From Diphasiastrum complanatum (lineage: Eukaryota > Streptophyta > Lycopodiopsida > Lycopodiales > Lycopodiaceae), in the NCBI GenBank assembly GCA_029204225.1, contig CM055107.1:17270809-17334808 (forward strand): 64,000 nt of DNA, written 5' to 3'. Below the pieces are notes generated by a model that saw only the letters and a program-made list of their open reading frames with translations, was not told the DNA's origin and did not search any database. Each line of letters opens with the position of its first letter. Position 1 is the stretch's first letter. The translations under genes and the position numbers were made by a program. Of the stretch, positions 26,801 to 34,663 are shown piece by piece.

Positions 26801-26960
26801 GTGTTTTAATGGCATAAGTTATGTAATTAGCATGTGATGTTTGATCTGTGTAGCTGCAGCTGCATCTTTATGTGTACGGTCAAAAGGTGCTATTCCTAGT
26901 ATGCCAGACAAAAGAGCAGTGAAACACCTGTTAGAGGGAGCTCTTTCTGACACACGGTGA
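6033..26960 (+). CDS. RBSK: Ribokinase (PfkB family), five exons
   Basis: Ribokinase phosphorylates D-ribose at O5 with ATP, feeding ribose released from nucleosides back into metabolism. Exons 6033-6233, 17446-17733, 22932-23117, 23342-23537 and 26854-26960 join in phase (978 nt, 325 aa) across GT-AG introns of 11,212, 5,198, 224 and 3,316 bp. Motifs: N-terminal [11 protein letters not shown], the sugar-site GGKGANQA (45-52), NETE (197-200) and the PfkB anion hole DTTGAGDTF (261-269), with D267 as predicted catalytic base. The C-terminus has [12 protein letters not shown] 6033 is the first in-frame ATG after a stop at 5961. I see no transit peptide, whereas as I recall the Arabidopsis protein carries a plastid extension; a cytosolic form or an unseen upstream exon is possible. 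All recognisable intronic transposons lie antisense. No frame damage is seen. Confidence 0.93.
6234..7383 (+). other. Ribokinase intron 1, proximal part
   Basis: No gene is seen. Around 7081-7101 there are about three copies of TTTAGGG, the plant telomere repeat, forming a very short interstitial telomeric stretch next to G/T-rich sequence. A short CT run lies at 7205-7220. Confidence 0.5.
7384..8693 (-). pseudogene. hAT-family transposase, 3' part, broken
   Basis: Minus-strand pieces form the C-terminal half of a plant hAT transposase. [13 protein letters not shown] at about 8700-8660 runs directly into a TAA. Next come [20 protein letters not shown] and [22 protein letters not shown] (8520-8350, matching the WW..YG..CP.L..LA.R.LS block). 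[21 protein letters not shown] near 8250-8180 is the hAT dimerisation hallmark CERNWS, followed by an in-frame TAG and [13 protein letters not shown] long acidic tail (about 7979-7670) ends in [14 protein letters not shown] and a stop at 7384. Splice-like junctions sit near 8572 and 8350. The N-terminal BED finger and RNase H-like core are absent, so it cannot transpose by itself. Confidence 0.8.
8694..9420 (-). pseudogene. Ty1/copia RT and RNase H fragment
   Basis: A minus-strand frame from about 9420 reads [19 protein letters not shown], then [17 protein letters not shown] (the RT YVDD catalytic motif), [22 protein letters not shown] and, after a stop at about 8911, [14 protein letters not shown] and the RNase H block [17 protein letters not shown]. 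It stops in [14 protein letters not shown], where it runs straight into hAT sequence at about 8693. The 5' side is cut near 9420. Only this 0.7-kb piece of pol is present. Confidence 0.88.
9530..11815 (-). pseudogene. LINE copy A: endonuclease and partial reverse transcriptase
   Basis: Non-LTR retrotransposon remnant on minus. An APE-type endonuclease starts near 11511 ([41 protein letters not shown]). GDFNA and HSVVDYL motifs lie near 11100 and 10870 in shifted frames. A linker rich in P, H and S follows, then RT fingers ([29 protein letters not shown]) and motif A split over a frameshift (CCFVD / [13 protein letters not shown]). It ends at [10 protein letters not shown], before the YADD motif. 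Relative to copy B (16252-16968) the endonuclease has lost about 80 bp near 11130. Frames are broken and the 3' half is missing. Confidence 0.85.
11816..12592 (-). other. Unassigned sequence upstream of LINE copy A
   Basis: The minus strand of 11800-11990 is pyrimidine-rich and translates to long L/P/S/F runs of low complexity. The rest has no recognisable domain. It may be the 5' region or ORF1 of the LINE, but nothing shows that directly. 'gtccatcgctag' occurs at 12548 and again at 12581, just before the (GA)n tract. Confidence 0.3.
12593..12661. repeat. (GA)n/(GAAA)n tract at the 3' end of LINE copy C
   Basis: About 56 bp of GA followed by GAAA repeats. On the LINE coding strand this is TTTC then TC, directly after an AATAAA-like motif. 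Confidence 0.95.
12593..13784 (-). pseudogene. LINE copy C: C-terminal zinc-finger region and 3' end
   Basis: The minus frame 13480-12842 (212 aa) is the C-terminus of the LINE protein. [18 protein letters not shown] is followed by a CCHC-type finger, [19 protein letters not shown] (C-x2-C-x9-H-x4-C), then [13 protein letters not shown] and a basic Arg/His-rich tail to a stop. A 3' UTR of about 180 bp leads to 'attaataaagctttc', then (TTTC)n and (TC)n at 12661-12593, the 3' terminus. Related sequence continues to 13784, where a copia LTR end interrupts it. The RT core is absent. Confidence 0.82.
13785..15090 (-). mobile_element. Internally deleted Ty1/copia element (LTR, PBS, gag, LTR end)
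   Basis: The right-hand (5') LTR starts at 14787, next to a primer site (gctctgatacca, 14775-14786), and runs to about 15090. Gag is read on minus from ATG 14318: [51 protein letters not shown]. Past 13989 the frame is broken but still recognisable ([19 protein letters not shown]) to about 13880. Gag then meets 13785-13866, which repeats the first 80 bp of the LTR (14787-14868) almost exactly: the terminal piece of the 3' LTR. All of pol is deleted. Confidence 0.78.
15093..16993 (-). pseudogene. LINE copy B: endonuclease fused by deletion to C-terminus
   Basis: On minus, 16968-16252 gives a nearly full APE endonuclease N-part ([56 protein letters not shown]). The frame 16513-15923 continues it: [16 protein letters not shown] (catalytic GDFNA), [26 protein letters not shown]. 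The linker reaches [10 protein letters not shown] at about 15490 and then jumps to the C-terminal region, [18 protein letters not shown] with finger [19 protein letters not shown] (15430-15270), ending at about 15093. The entire RT is deleted. The 5' truncation point at 16993 abuts (TC)n. Confidence 0.85.
16994..17057. repeat. (GA)n tract at the 5' truncation of LINE copy B
   Basis: 64 bp of GA. On minus it is (TC)n joined to 'caagaagctag' of LINE B. On its other side lies 'ccaataacat', which resembles a retroelement 3' end. Confidence 0.95.
17058..17445 (+). other. Ribokinase intron 1, distal end
   Basis: No gene or repeat recognised, apart from a possible LINE 3' UTR just right of 17057. 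It ends in a T-rich stretch and the acceptor 'aacag'. Confidence 0.4.
17446..17733 (+). CDS. RBSK: Ribokinase exon 2
   Basis: 96 codons after the acceptor 'aacag', starting [13 protein letters not shown]. It contains [21 protein letters not shown] and [11 protein letters not shown], and ends ...EAAR before 'gtattc'. Confidence 0.93.
17734..20700 (+). other. Ribokinase intron 2, left part
   Basis: AT-rich sequence without a supported gene. A cluster at 18949-19095 repeats 'gtgatttgcgaatcgc'-like words and holds a near-perfect 22-bp palindrome at 19016-19037 centred on 'ctgcag'. An open frame at 19679-20104 shows no domain and no coding bias that I can see. Confidence 0.4.
20705..21031 (-). 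pseudogene. LINE copy F: 5'-truncated C-terminus
   Basis: The minus frame 20997-20755 reads [16 protein letters not shown] (second half of the CCHC finger), [19 protein letters not shown] and [10 protein letters not shown], then QIQITSFLS and a stop. It is homologous to 13400-13070 in copy C. Its 5' end begins exactly at the (TC)n tail of copy E at 21031. Confidence 0.82.
21032..21091. repeat. (GA)n tract between LINE copies F and E
   Basis: About 60 bp of GA, forming both the 3' end of copy E and the 5' junction of copy F. Confidence 0.95.
21032..21598 (-). pseudogene. LINE copy E: 5'-truncated C-terminus with (TC)n tail
   Basis: Minus frames give [18 protein letters not shown], the finger [34 protein letters not shown] and LLLREM. 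A frameshift follows, then the C-terminus and a 3' end 'gtagacattattctattc' running into (TC)n (21091-21032). The 5' end starts exactly at the (TC)n tail of copy D at 21599. Confidence 0.83.
21599..21663. repeat. (GA)n tract between LINE copies E and D
   Basis: About 65 bp of GA, forming both the 3' end of copy D and the 5' junction of copy E. Confidence 0.95.
21599..21860 (-). pseudogene. LINE copy D: 3' UTR only, with (TC)n tail
   Basis: The sequence right of the tract ('cattaatgtcttttccatgc', 'caaaaggcat', 'gtacatgtcaagtatgtg') matches the 3' UTR of copy C at 12668-12735 closely. No coding part remains. The tail is (TC)n at 21663-21599. The left-hand 5' limit is uncertain. Confidence 0.75.
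21861..22931 (+). other. Ribokinase intron 2, right part
   Basis: No gene or mobile element recognised. It ends in 'cttttgcag' before exon 3. Confidence 0.4.
22932..23117 (+). CDS. RBSK: Ribokinase exon 3
   Basis: 62 codons after 'ttttgcag', starting [15 protein letters not shown] and containing [11 protein letters not shown], the Mg/phosphate-linked NxxE motif. Ends at ...DKCLEM before 'gtatat'. Confidence 0.93.
23342..23537 (+). CDS. RBSK: Ribokinase exon 4
   Basis: 65 codons plus one base after 'ttttgcag'. It contains [13 protein letters not shown] and the PfkB signature [14 protein letters not shown], and ends in phase 1 within a Thr codon before 'gtatgg'. Confidence 0.92.
23780..23824. 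repeat. (GA)n tract at the 3' end of LINE copy G
   Basis: 45 bp of GA after the LINE 3' UTR. Confidence 0.95.
23780..25330 (-). pseudogene. LINE copy G: RT catalytic core to C-terminus with (TC)n tail
   Basis: The minus frame 25338-23860 is the longest intact LINE frame here. After a divergent start it carries the RT catalytic motif [16 protein letters not shown] near 24910, then [52 protein letters not shown], a long connection region and [18 protein letters not shown]. It then breaks off before the zinc finger. A 3' UTR with 'gacgttaataaaac' runs into (TC)n at 23824-23780. RT motifs before YADD and the endonuclease are missing. It sits in ribokinase intron 4, antisense to the gene. Confidence 0.85.
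25340..26853 (+). other. Ribokinase intron 4, right part
   Basis: No gene or element recognised. It ends in 'ctgtgtag' before the terminal exon. Confidence 0.4.
26854..26960 (+). CDS. RBSK: Ribokinase exon 5 (terminal)
   Basis: Follows the acceptor 'gtgtag'. Two bases complete the split Thr codon, then [20 protein letters not shown] and 14 more residues to TGA at 26958-26960. AAASLC and KGAIPSMPD are standard ribokinase C-terminal blocks. The exon lies 3.3 kb from exon 4, behind a LINE insertion, and is easily missed. Confidence 0.88.
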
Positions 26961-27096
26961 CATGTCTTGCTCTTTGTGGTCATCTATGTTGTATGCTGTA
27001 ATTGGCCAAACAGCTTGAATGCATCATCCTAGAAATATTGCTCTTGAATGAAGGATTCAAAAGCATTATTGTTTCTCATTGTGCAGTTTGAAGTAA

Positions 27097-27102
27097 AATA
27101 AA
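27097..27102 (+). terminator. Candidate polyadenylation signal of ribokinase
   Basis: AATAAA lies 137 nt past the stop codon, a reasonable distance for a plant 3' UTR. Confidence 0.4.
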
Positions 27103-28280
27103 CTTGTCGAAAGGTCAACAGGAAGATAGGTGGCATAAGAACTTGTTCAGGGATCTTAAGTTCTCCCTTCAGTCATTCTCTGTTTCCATCATACGAAAAT
27201 TTTCCTGCATTCACACATTTATGTTATCCAGCAAGGTAAGAGATTGCCAGTTTTCAAGAGGAAAGTTCATGTGTAGGTTAGAGAGAAGTCCGTGAGAAAA
27301 TAAGAAACTTAATACAAAATCTTTAATCAGGGAACCATTGAAATGAAATGGATGTGGACTATAGACTCATGACAATAGGAAAACGAGATGGAGATAAAAG
27401 TCACATTGTAGCAAAATGATCTTCTCAGCACCATTTCTCTTAGCTGCATTGGTCTTAAGAGAGATTCAGAGATCAAAATAGGTAGAATTCATATATTGAT
27501 TTTATTAGAGAAGTTGAAGAACGTAGAACTTTCATGAAGTAATTAATTGTAACAAAGATGCCACTAACGATCTTTACAGGTGCAGGATCAATATAAGAGA
27601 ATAAATCCAATTTTTGCTACTAGATAGCAGTGTGTCTACTGAAAAGTGACAAAATGGATTCTTGGCATGGGGCGACTTCTGTAACCACCTTGATATACAC
27701 TCATACTTTCAACTGTGCTGTTCTGAAATCCCTTAAATACACTGAAATTCCAAGCATGACAAAAAAAAAGTATACTGCAGTTTCTTGACGATGATGGCCT
27801 CTCCTGGAGATGGAGATCTTTAAAATCACATACCAAAGATGGTTGATGACATTAGAGATTTGCATGCTTGGATTCCCATCTGCATAAAGGCAATGCAAGA
27901 GTCTGAAGTCTTGGTCATTCAATTAGATGTCAATATTTTGTGCATAGTTATGTGTTAGAGAACCTCTCATTAGGTGAAAATGTTGATTTCTAAGATGGAG
28001 CAAGGAGCATGCACCTAAGACAGAAAAGCAAATTATTTCTAATAATGACTTTCATGTATGACTTATTTGATGTAAATCAATAGGTTTTCTAGGAACGAAG
28101 TTGCATCACCACCAAAATGAATAAAAATAAAAAGTGAGATTACAGATGGTGAATATTTATTTGTAGGTAGTACATTACAGATTTTTCCCTTTGTGAAGAT
28201 GCGAATCAATTTATTTTGGCTCCATCCTGTGAAGAATAGGCAAAATCTAGCTTGAGTACGTATATAAATCTCACATGTGT
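27103..28280. other. Region downstream of ribokinase
   Basis: No supported gene, RNA or repeat. Confidence 0.4.
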
Positions 28281-28284
28281 GGAG

Positions 28285-28984
28285 CATGTTCCCATGTGTG
28301 GAGGGTAGGCATAATCATTTTCGTTCATTTATGTTAAGTTTGAATAGTCACTAGACCTTAAACTTGAGTTTGAGGGGTCCTATGCCAAAAATACCTCTTG
28401 TACACATGTTAGTAGGTGATTAGGCCAAAAGTAGCTTTGACTAGGCTCGAGGTAGTGTAGGCCTTTGACAATTGGCCTGATGATAGAGGGCTAGTGACAT
28501 GTTTGATGTTGTAATGTTGTCATGTGATCAATCAAAAGAGAGAGATGCACAAAAATGGTTGAATCATATGTAAGGAGACAACCCAATGGACCAATCAAAT
28601 ATAGAGGCGCTATGTAAGAGATCCAATCATATTACATGATGACATCTCCCCTTGAACTCAAGCTACTATTAGAGAGTGAAAGGGAGTTCATTTGTAATAG
28701 TTTTTTGAAGTGTTTTGAGAGCTTCTACACCTAGTTTTATCTCCATCTTCTCTTTTTATTTGAATGCCTTTTCTCTATCCGAGAGCAAGCTAATTCCATA
28801 CTTAGTTTTTATTTTCAAAAGTGGTCTCTCATAGTGAATGATACATGTTGAATGATTGATGCATGTGCTCTTGCCTTAGAATTGTCAATCTAGATTGTGT
28901 GAATCAATCTTGTAGATCTATGTGCAATCACACCCACCTTAGAAAATCAACCACATTGATTTGAGAATATATGGTATTAGAGCC
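28285..28984 (+). mobile_element. Probable copia 5' LTR end and primer site
   Basis: TGGTATTAGAGCC at 28972-28984 matches the copia initiator-Met primer site (usual TGGTATCAGAGCC) with one change. The sequence before it has LTR-like words shared in style with the element at 33 kb ('gtcaatctagat', 'ctcatagtg'). No gag follows, so only an LTR/leader piece seems to remain. The left limit is a guess. Confidence 0.45.
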
Positions 28985-29639
28985 AGTTAAGGTGTGATGA
29001 ATTGCATGCATTATGCTTGATGGAGATTTTGGCTTGAAAATTAATTTTTGGAGATGTAGTTGGACATAGTTTGCTATCAAGTGGATTTTGTGATCAAAAG
29101 GAGTCAAAATCATGATTATTTGATTAAGCCTGAGTACTGTACGAACATAGGTGCTCAGACACGTGTGAGATCACCTAACTTTGAGTTGGTGGTGTTTTCC
29201 CAAGTTAGATCCAAATCTAGTGCTTAATAGCTTGTTGGAAAGCTAGTGAAGTTTAGTTTCTTATGCAATTGATTTCATGTCAATTGGATGTGTTTCGATG
29301 AAGTTATAAACTTTCAAAGAGAGGTGGGTAGGGCACCCAACCTGGTTGGACACATTAAGTTTGACTCACATATAACTTGTTTCATCAAAAAACTCGAGAT
29401 AATGTTTGCCAATCTTGTCTAGGTGAGATCTAGGTGTGTTTTTGAAGCCATAGTCACATGGTTTCATGCAAATCAAGTGCATTTGAGTCTTTTGATCTTG
29501 TACTATCATGCGGTTCGTGCATGGAAAGATGACCGTTCTACCGATCCAGCCATGGAAGCACAACATCAGAATGCTGATCCTTCTTTTCACCCGAAAAGAA
29601 TTTCGGATTGAACATGGGGAACAGGACGGTGGACCGCGG

Positions 29640-30362
29640 GTTTTGACATTCTGCGAGTAAATTTTTTGCGAGTTTTGTGAGTTTCTTCCATGACATGCTG
29701 TAACAAAATGGCATGTGCTACTCTTTTTATGCCACTACATGATTTTTGAAGAATAAGATTTGTGATTTGATGCATACTTTAAACTTTGACTATTTATCAA
29801 ATTTTAAATAGGCCCATCACAAAATACTTTGTTACTCTATTAATGTAGGTGTATTTTTCTTAAAAAAAAAGGTGTTGTTGAAGTTGTAAAAGCTCACATG
29901 TCGGCGTGCTAGCTTGTAGATTTTGTATTTCAAAAAGTAAACTATAAAATAGAAAAGCTATTTTGACACATATGAGAATCAAATTTTAAGTAAAAACATT
30001 ATTTCAGAATATTTTTTTCAACCTCTGAACATAGTAAGCTGATGTGCTAAGGAAAAGAACTAAAAAAAAGAAATTTGCAACCTTCAAACCCAGCACGCTG
30101 GCGTGCTTGGGATATCCCAAATTTCTTTTTTTCGGGCTGTCTCATGCACGTTGGCGTGCGGGTTTGGAGGTTGCAAAAAAAAAATTAATTTGAAATTTTT
30201 TTACTTTGTGACATTTTTAACTATGTACCAAACCACATTCTTAATAATAAACATTGAAGTAGTAGCGTAAAAAAGGTAGCACGCCATGTGCTATCTTTTT
30301 GTTGAATCATGGCAAGAAAGAAACTCGCAAAACTCACAGGTGATTTACCCGCAAAATGCCAA
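29640..30362. mobile_element. Foldback (long-TIR) non-autonomous DNA element
   Basis: Bases 29640-29790 match the reverse complement of about 30220-30362 ('tgcgagtaaat' against 'tgcgggtaaat', then 'gagttttg.gagtttctt', 'aacaaaa', 'gcatgtgctac' and 'ctac' blocks). Inside, a second inverted pair (30074-30091 and 30160-30177, 17 of 18 matching) surrounds GC-rich 'gcacgctggcgtgc'. There is no transposase. Long TIRs would suit a Mutator-like or foldback element. Ends and target duplication are not resolved. Confidence 0.55.
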
Positions 30363-32201
30363 GGCCTGTGGAATGCAAGTGCATTGAAGACACCACTCTC
30401 GGTTGCGGCATGCTTGGATTGCATTTCTAAGATTTGGTTTTGAAGGGAGTTCAAAGCCTATACAAGTTGTGCGGTATCTAGTTCAGGAGGAGGATGTTAT
30501 ACATGTCGTCATGGCAATGTACAATTGTGAGCCATGGATTCTAGTCCATATGGGACTCACCCATTGCCCTATTTTATGAAGATATTATAAAATTCAATAA
30601 AGAGAATCAATTAGGGCCTAATGGGGCCCAAGACATTTAAAGATGAAGCTATTGTTCAACTTTGAAAATATTAGAAAGAAAACTAAAAAAAGCATATGAA
30701 AAAGAGGTTGGCTATGTAGAAGCACTCATGTTAGGGCAGCGTATACTCTCTTGCACACTAGAAATACAATCATTTCACTAGTTGAAGACACAAGATATTT
30801 AGGAGTGAACTATGTGTTGAAGGTGATCGGACTACTGGGCGAAGATGAATGGTGGATGAAGATAAAACATGACTTGCTAGTCTATGGTATTAACAACAGG
30901 AAAAGTCCAAGATAAAAAGGGCCCTTTTAGGAATGAACATAGAGTCCTGAATTTCTTGTTTCGAATTTGCAGTTCTTATCATAATGGTTATTTTAGATTT
31001 GCATAGTGTTATGTAGTGGCTACTAGTGTGATTTTCATTGATTGTCAAAATCAATGGTATGATCTTGTAGTGGTTAGCTTGGTTTTAAGATTAGTATTCG
31101 AATATTAATCAAAAGTATGTGTTTATTGATGGGGCAAAGAAAATGCTTGCTTTAAAATTTTCCTAGATTTTTGAAATTTTTTTAAATATATTGCTTGGCT
31201 ATAAAATTGAAATACATTGATGTCTAGAATACATCAATGCTTTTCTCTAGTGAGATATAGCCTTGTGACATTGATATTTGTTTTTTTTTTTTTTTTTTTT
31301 TTGTGATGGATTGGAACTTCATGTTGCACTTCTAGCTAAATTTGCTTCATCTTTAAAAAAAATTGCAAAGTTATTGGAGATAGTTAAACATCAAAAGTTT
31401 TGTATATCCAAATGTTTTGAATACATGCTCATTATCTTTTGATCTATAACTTAAATTATTACATTTTGGTGTGACGAGAATAATTGGTTGTTTAGTTACC
31501 GTACAAGGTTGAATATATTTTGGCATGATGCAATGAATAGGATATAGCTTTTGGAATAATATTTGTTGCAAACAAATAATGAAAAGATTGCAAGTATATC
31601 AAATTTTGCAAAAGATTGTACATGAGAACATGACATTGAAAAGCCCAATATCAAAACTCTAAAATGTGATGGCAGATTTTCAAATTTCAAATAATAATTT
31701 GTTATAAGAGTTGGACTTGAAAAAAACTAATATTTCAGAAGTTGCTTTTGATGTTGAGCTCCTTGGCAAAAGATTGAGTATTCAACAAAGAATTTGATGG
31801 CTTGTCTGTGCACAACGGCAAAAGAAGAAGAATTCGAGAATTCAAGTAGAATCACAAATCAAGACTTTTTTTTGTGATATGATTGTAGAAAAGTTGCATA
31901 AATTCGAAAGTATATTGATTTGATTGTATGATAAATGTATATGTCAAAAAAATTCTTTTCTCAATTAGAAAGTATTTGAGTTCCATCCTTTCAAGAAAAT
32001 ATACAAACGTTATTGAAAAATGTGTCATTTGAGAAAAAGAGTGAAATTGCCAAGTTAGTAATCAAAATAGTGCAAAGTATTTTAGATTCCAACATATTGC
32101 AAATGACAATTGATTGTTTATTAATTAGCAAAGTGACATGCTACATTACATAAAATTATACAAAAAACATATGTTCAAATCTTGTCAATGTCTGACTAGT
32201 T
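30363..32201. other. AT-rich stretch without genes
   Basis: No gene seen. A run of 22 T lies at 31281-31302. Confidence 0.4.
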
Positions 32202-32221
32202 CCATAATCTTTTCATTTAGA

Positions 32222-32305
32222 CCCAACGGGGTTGGCTCAACTGGTTAGCTTGGCATCCAAAGTTTCTTTGGTCCAGGTTCGAGCCTCCCCTTGGAAACCA
32301 AGAAG
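32222..32305 (+). mobile_element. 84-bp tRNA-related retroposon (mini-SINE)
   Basis: The insert is flanked by a perfect 19-bp direct repeat, 'cataatcttttcatttaga', at 32203-32221 and 32306-32324. It has a good A box (TGGCTCAACTGG, about 32233) and B box (GGTTCGAGCCT, about 32277) at tRNA spacing, so it could be transcribed by RNA polymerase III. A T-stem cannot be drawn properly, so it is not a working tRNA gene. There is no A-rich tail or body beyond the tRNA-like head. Confidence 0.8.
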
Positions 32306-32324
32306 CATAATCTTTTCATTTAGA

Positions 32325-32977
32325 GATAAACAAATTTTTTTACTAATTAAGAAGTGCAACACAATTTCACATGAATATACTAAATAAATTCCAAAGTGGG
32401 ATATTAAATTACAACAACAAATTTTTGTCTCAACAAATTTTTTTGTATATGAATATTCAGTGCTATATACTAACAAATGAAAAAATAAATGGTACATGTT
32501 TTAGCCAATAGAGCTAATGTTATTATCATTAGATTTGTGCAAATATACATTTTGAGTTGGTTTGGTTTGCTGTAAACAACTCTACCCAACCCATCTAGTT
32601 TCAAAGGACTATAGGCCTTCATGATTTTCAAGCTCTTACAAGTACATCCTTTTGGAAAGGACGTGTTCGAAATCGATATAGAAACAAAACAAATGAGTAC
32701 ATTAAGAAATCAAATATACAAAAAGTTAGTGTTTTTTTTTCTTATAGTACAATTGTCAAACACATATGTAAAACAAACATAATAGGGCCAAATGCTATCA
32801 TGCTATATGTATTAAGGAACACTATTAAATCTTTATTATTTTTTATTATCTATGGATTGAATTTTTTCACCATGTTAGCCAGCTCTACAATTCTTGCGAA
32901 CAATTGTAGTAAGCATTGCCAACTTTTGACCATGCAAATATTATGTTGTAAAGACCATTTGCAATGTCTTGAGACAT
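32325..32977. other. AT-rich stretch without genes
   Basis: No supported feature up to the LTR beginning at 32978. Confidence 0.4.
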
Positions 32978-33551
32978 TGTAGAATTGCCAAAAATTGGCA
33001 AATCTAGCTTGATCAAAAATCATTTAGAATAATGAAAATTATGTACATAAGTGGGTCCCACACATGTGAGGTCATGGAACAACGTGGGAAACTTCCCCTA
33101 CTATAGGTTAGATCAAGTCTAAAGGGTTGGTCATGTCATTTTGGTAGTGATTTCTGGATTATAGGACTTACACACACTTTGATGTACTTTCAAGACTTGT
33201 AAAACAAGTTTAGAGGACTTGATTTAAGTCTAGATTAATATTCTCATGAATCAAATTCAAATCTAATCAATGGCACTTGATCTTGGTATCTTATCTTAGG
33301 ATTTTCACCAAAAATTACATTAAAAACTCACAAATTGGATTTTTATGGATCAAATGAATATCATGCATTAAATGCAAGTTTAGAGGTGCCCACACATTTG
33401 GACAACATGGATTTTGATTCCTACCAAGTTTGGGATCAAATCTCCTCCCCAAAGTATAGTTTCAAATTTGTCACCCCAATACTAGTTTTTAGCACCAAAA
33501 CTTGTTAAAAATGGATTTGCTTTTGATCAATGGTTAATGCTCTTGTACTTG

Positions 33552-33563
33552 GCTCTGATACCA
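33552..33563 (-). other. Primer-binding site in reversed orientation
   Basis: 'gctctgatacca' on plus, which is TGGTATCAGAGC on minus, opposite to the gag it should serve. The adjoining 'tgtgaaagtac' at 33564 is the reversed LTR end (...gtactttcaca). Confidence 0.75.
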
Positions 33564-34663
33564 TGTGAAAGTACTATATTGTAGGACCATGAATGGATCT
33601 ACAAAAGATCCACAAGAGTGACTGGATGCTTGCTTAACAATCTATCAAGAAACTAGAGACAAAAAAGTTGATCTAGATTGGCAATTTGGCAAACAACAAG
33701 CAAGAACAATCAATAACATTGATCAATTACCAAATTCGACTTCACACGTATGTACTACAGGCTATAGTACGGCTGACCTGCAAGCTGAGAAACAATTAGA
33801 AATTGATTTTGTTGCAATTGGATGACAAAAACTCAAGTACATAGTGGAGTAACTTGAGATTGCCAATGAGCTCTAAAAATAATCTACTCACTATGAGAGC
33901 TTGGAATACATAGCAAAAGTGATTTCCTTTGTGAAGTTAGGTGGATTTTCAACATGTAATAAGGAAGTTAACTTGGATCTCTTGCCCTAATTTGAAACCC
34001 TATCCTAATTCCTAGAGTCATGCCTAGTAGGTGACTAGTTGGTCAAATTTTTACCTTAAACTTAGGTGTGAGTGAGATTTAGTCATGTTTTTGTCCAAAA
34101 ATGGTGAAAATTGGTAGGATTTGATAAGTCTTTGATAGAATCTCATCTAATCTTCATTTCTTCTTTGTGAGGGAGTGTAAAGTCAAAAGAAAGGGCTAGA
34201 AGTCATATTTGAGGTAATCAAGACAAAGTGAAACCTTTGTGAGTTTTTAGGTTCAAATCAAAACCAATTTTCTTGAGTATTGTTTTGTAGGATCCTTCCA
34301 AAAAGTTCTTTTGAATCAAGATCAAGGGGATCTTGCTACTTGAATCTTTGTGCATTTCAAGTAAGTTTTTAGCGGAAAAATTTTGGAAAAGAACTTAGGG
34401 AGGGTCAAGAAGGTCAATCTACTTTGTGTTCATTGATTTTCTCAAGAGTAGTTAATAGAGTGAAAAATTGACAAGATTTGATTGTAAGTAGATTTCACAT
34501 CATCTTATCTTCATTCCAATTTTGTGAGGGAGTGATAGAACTGTGATTATAAGTCCATTTGTTGGATTAGAAATCAAATTTGAGTGAAACACTACAAGTG
34601 TGAGACCTTTGTGAGTTTCAAGTCAATCAAATCTACGTCTTGTGTGTAGAATTCACTAGTAAG

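Noticed and set aside
32222-32305. Functional tRNA gene
   Set aside because: A and B boxes are present, but the T-stem and acceptor stem do not pair. The target duplication shows it is a retroposon.
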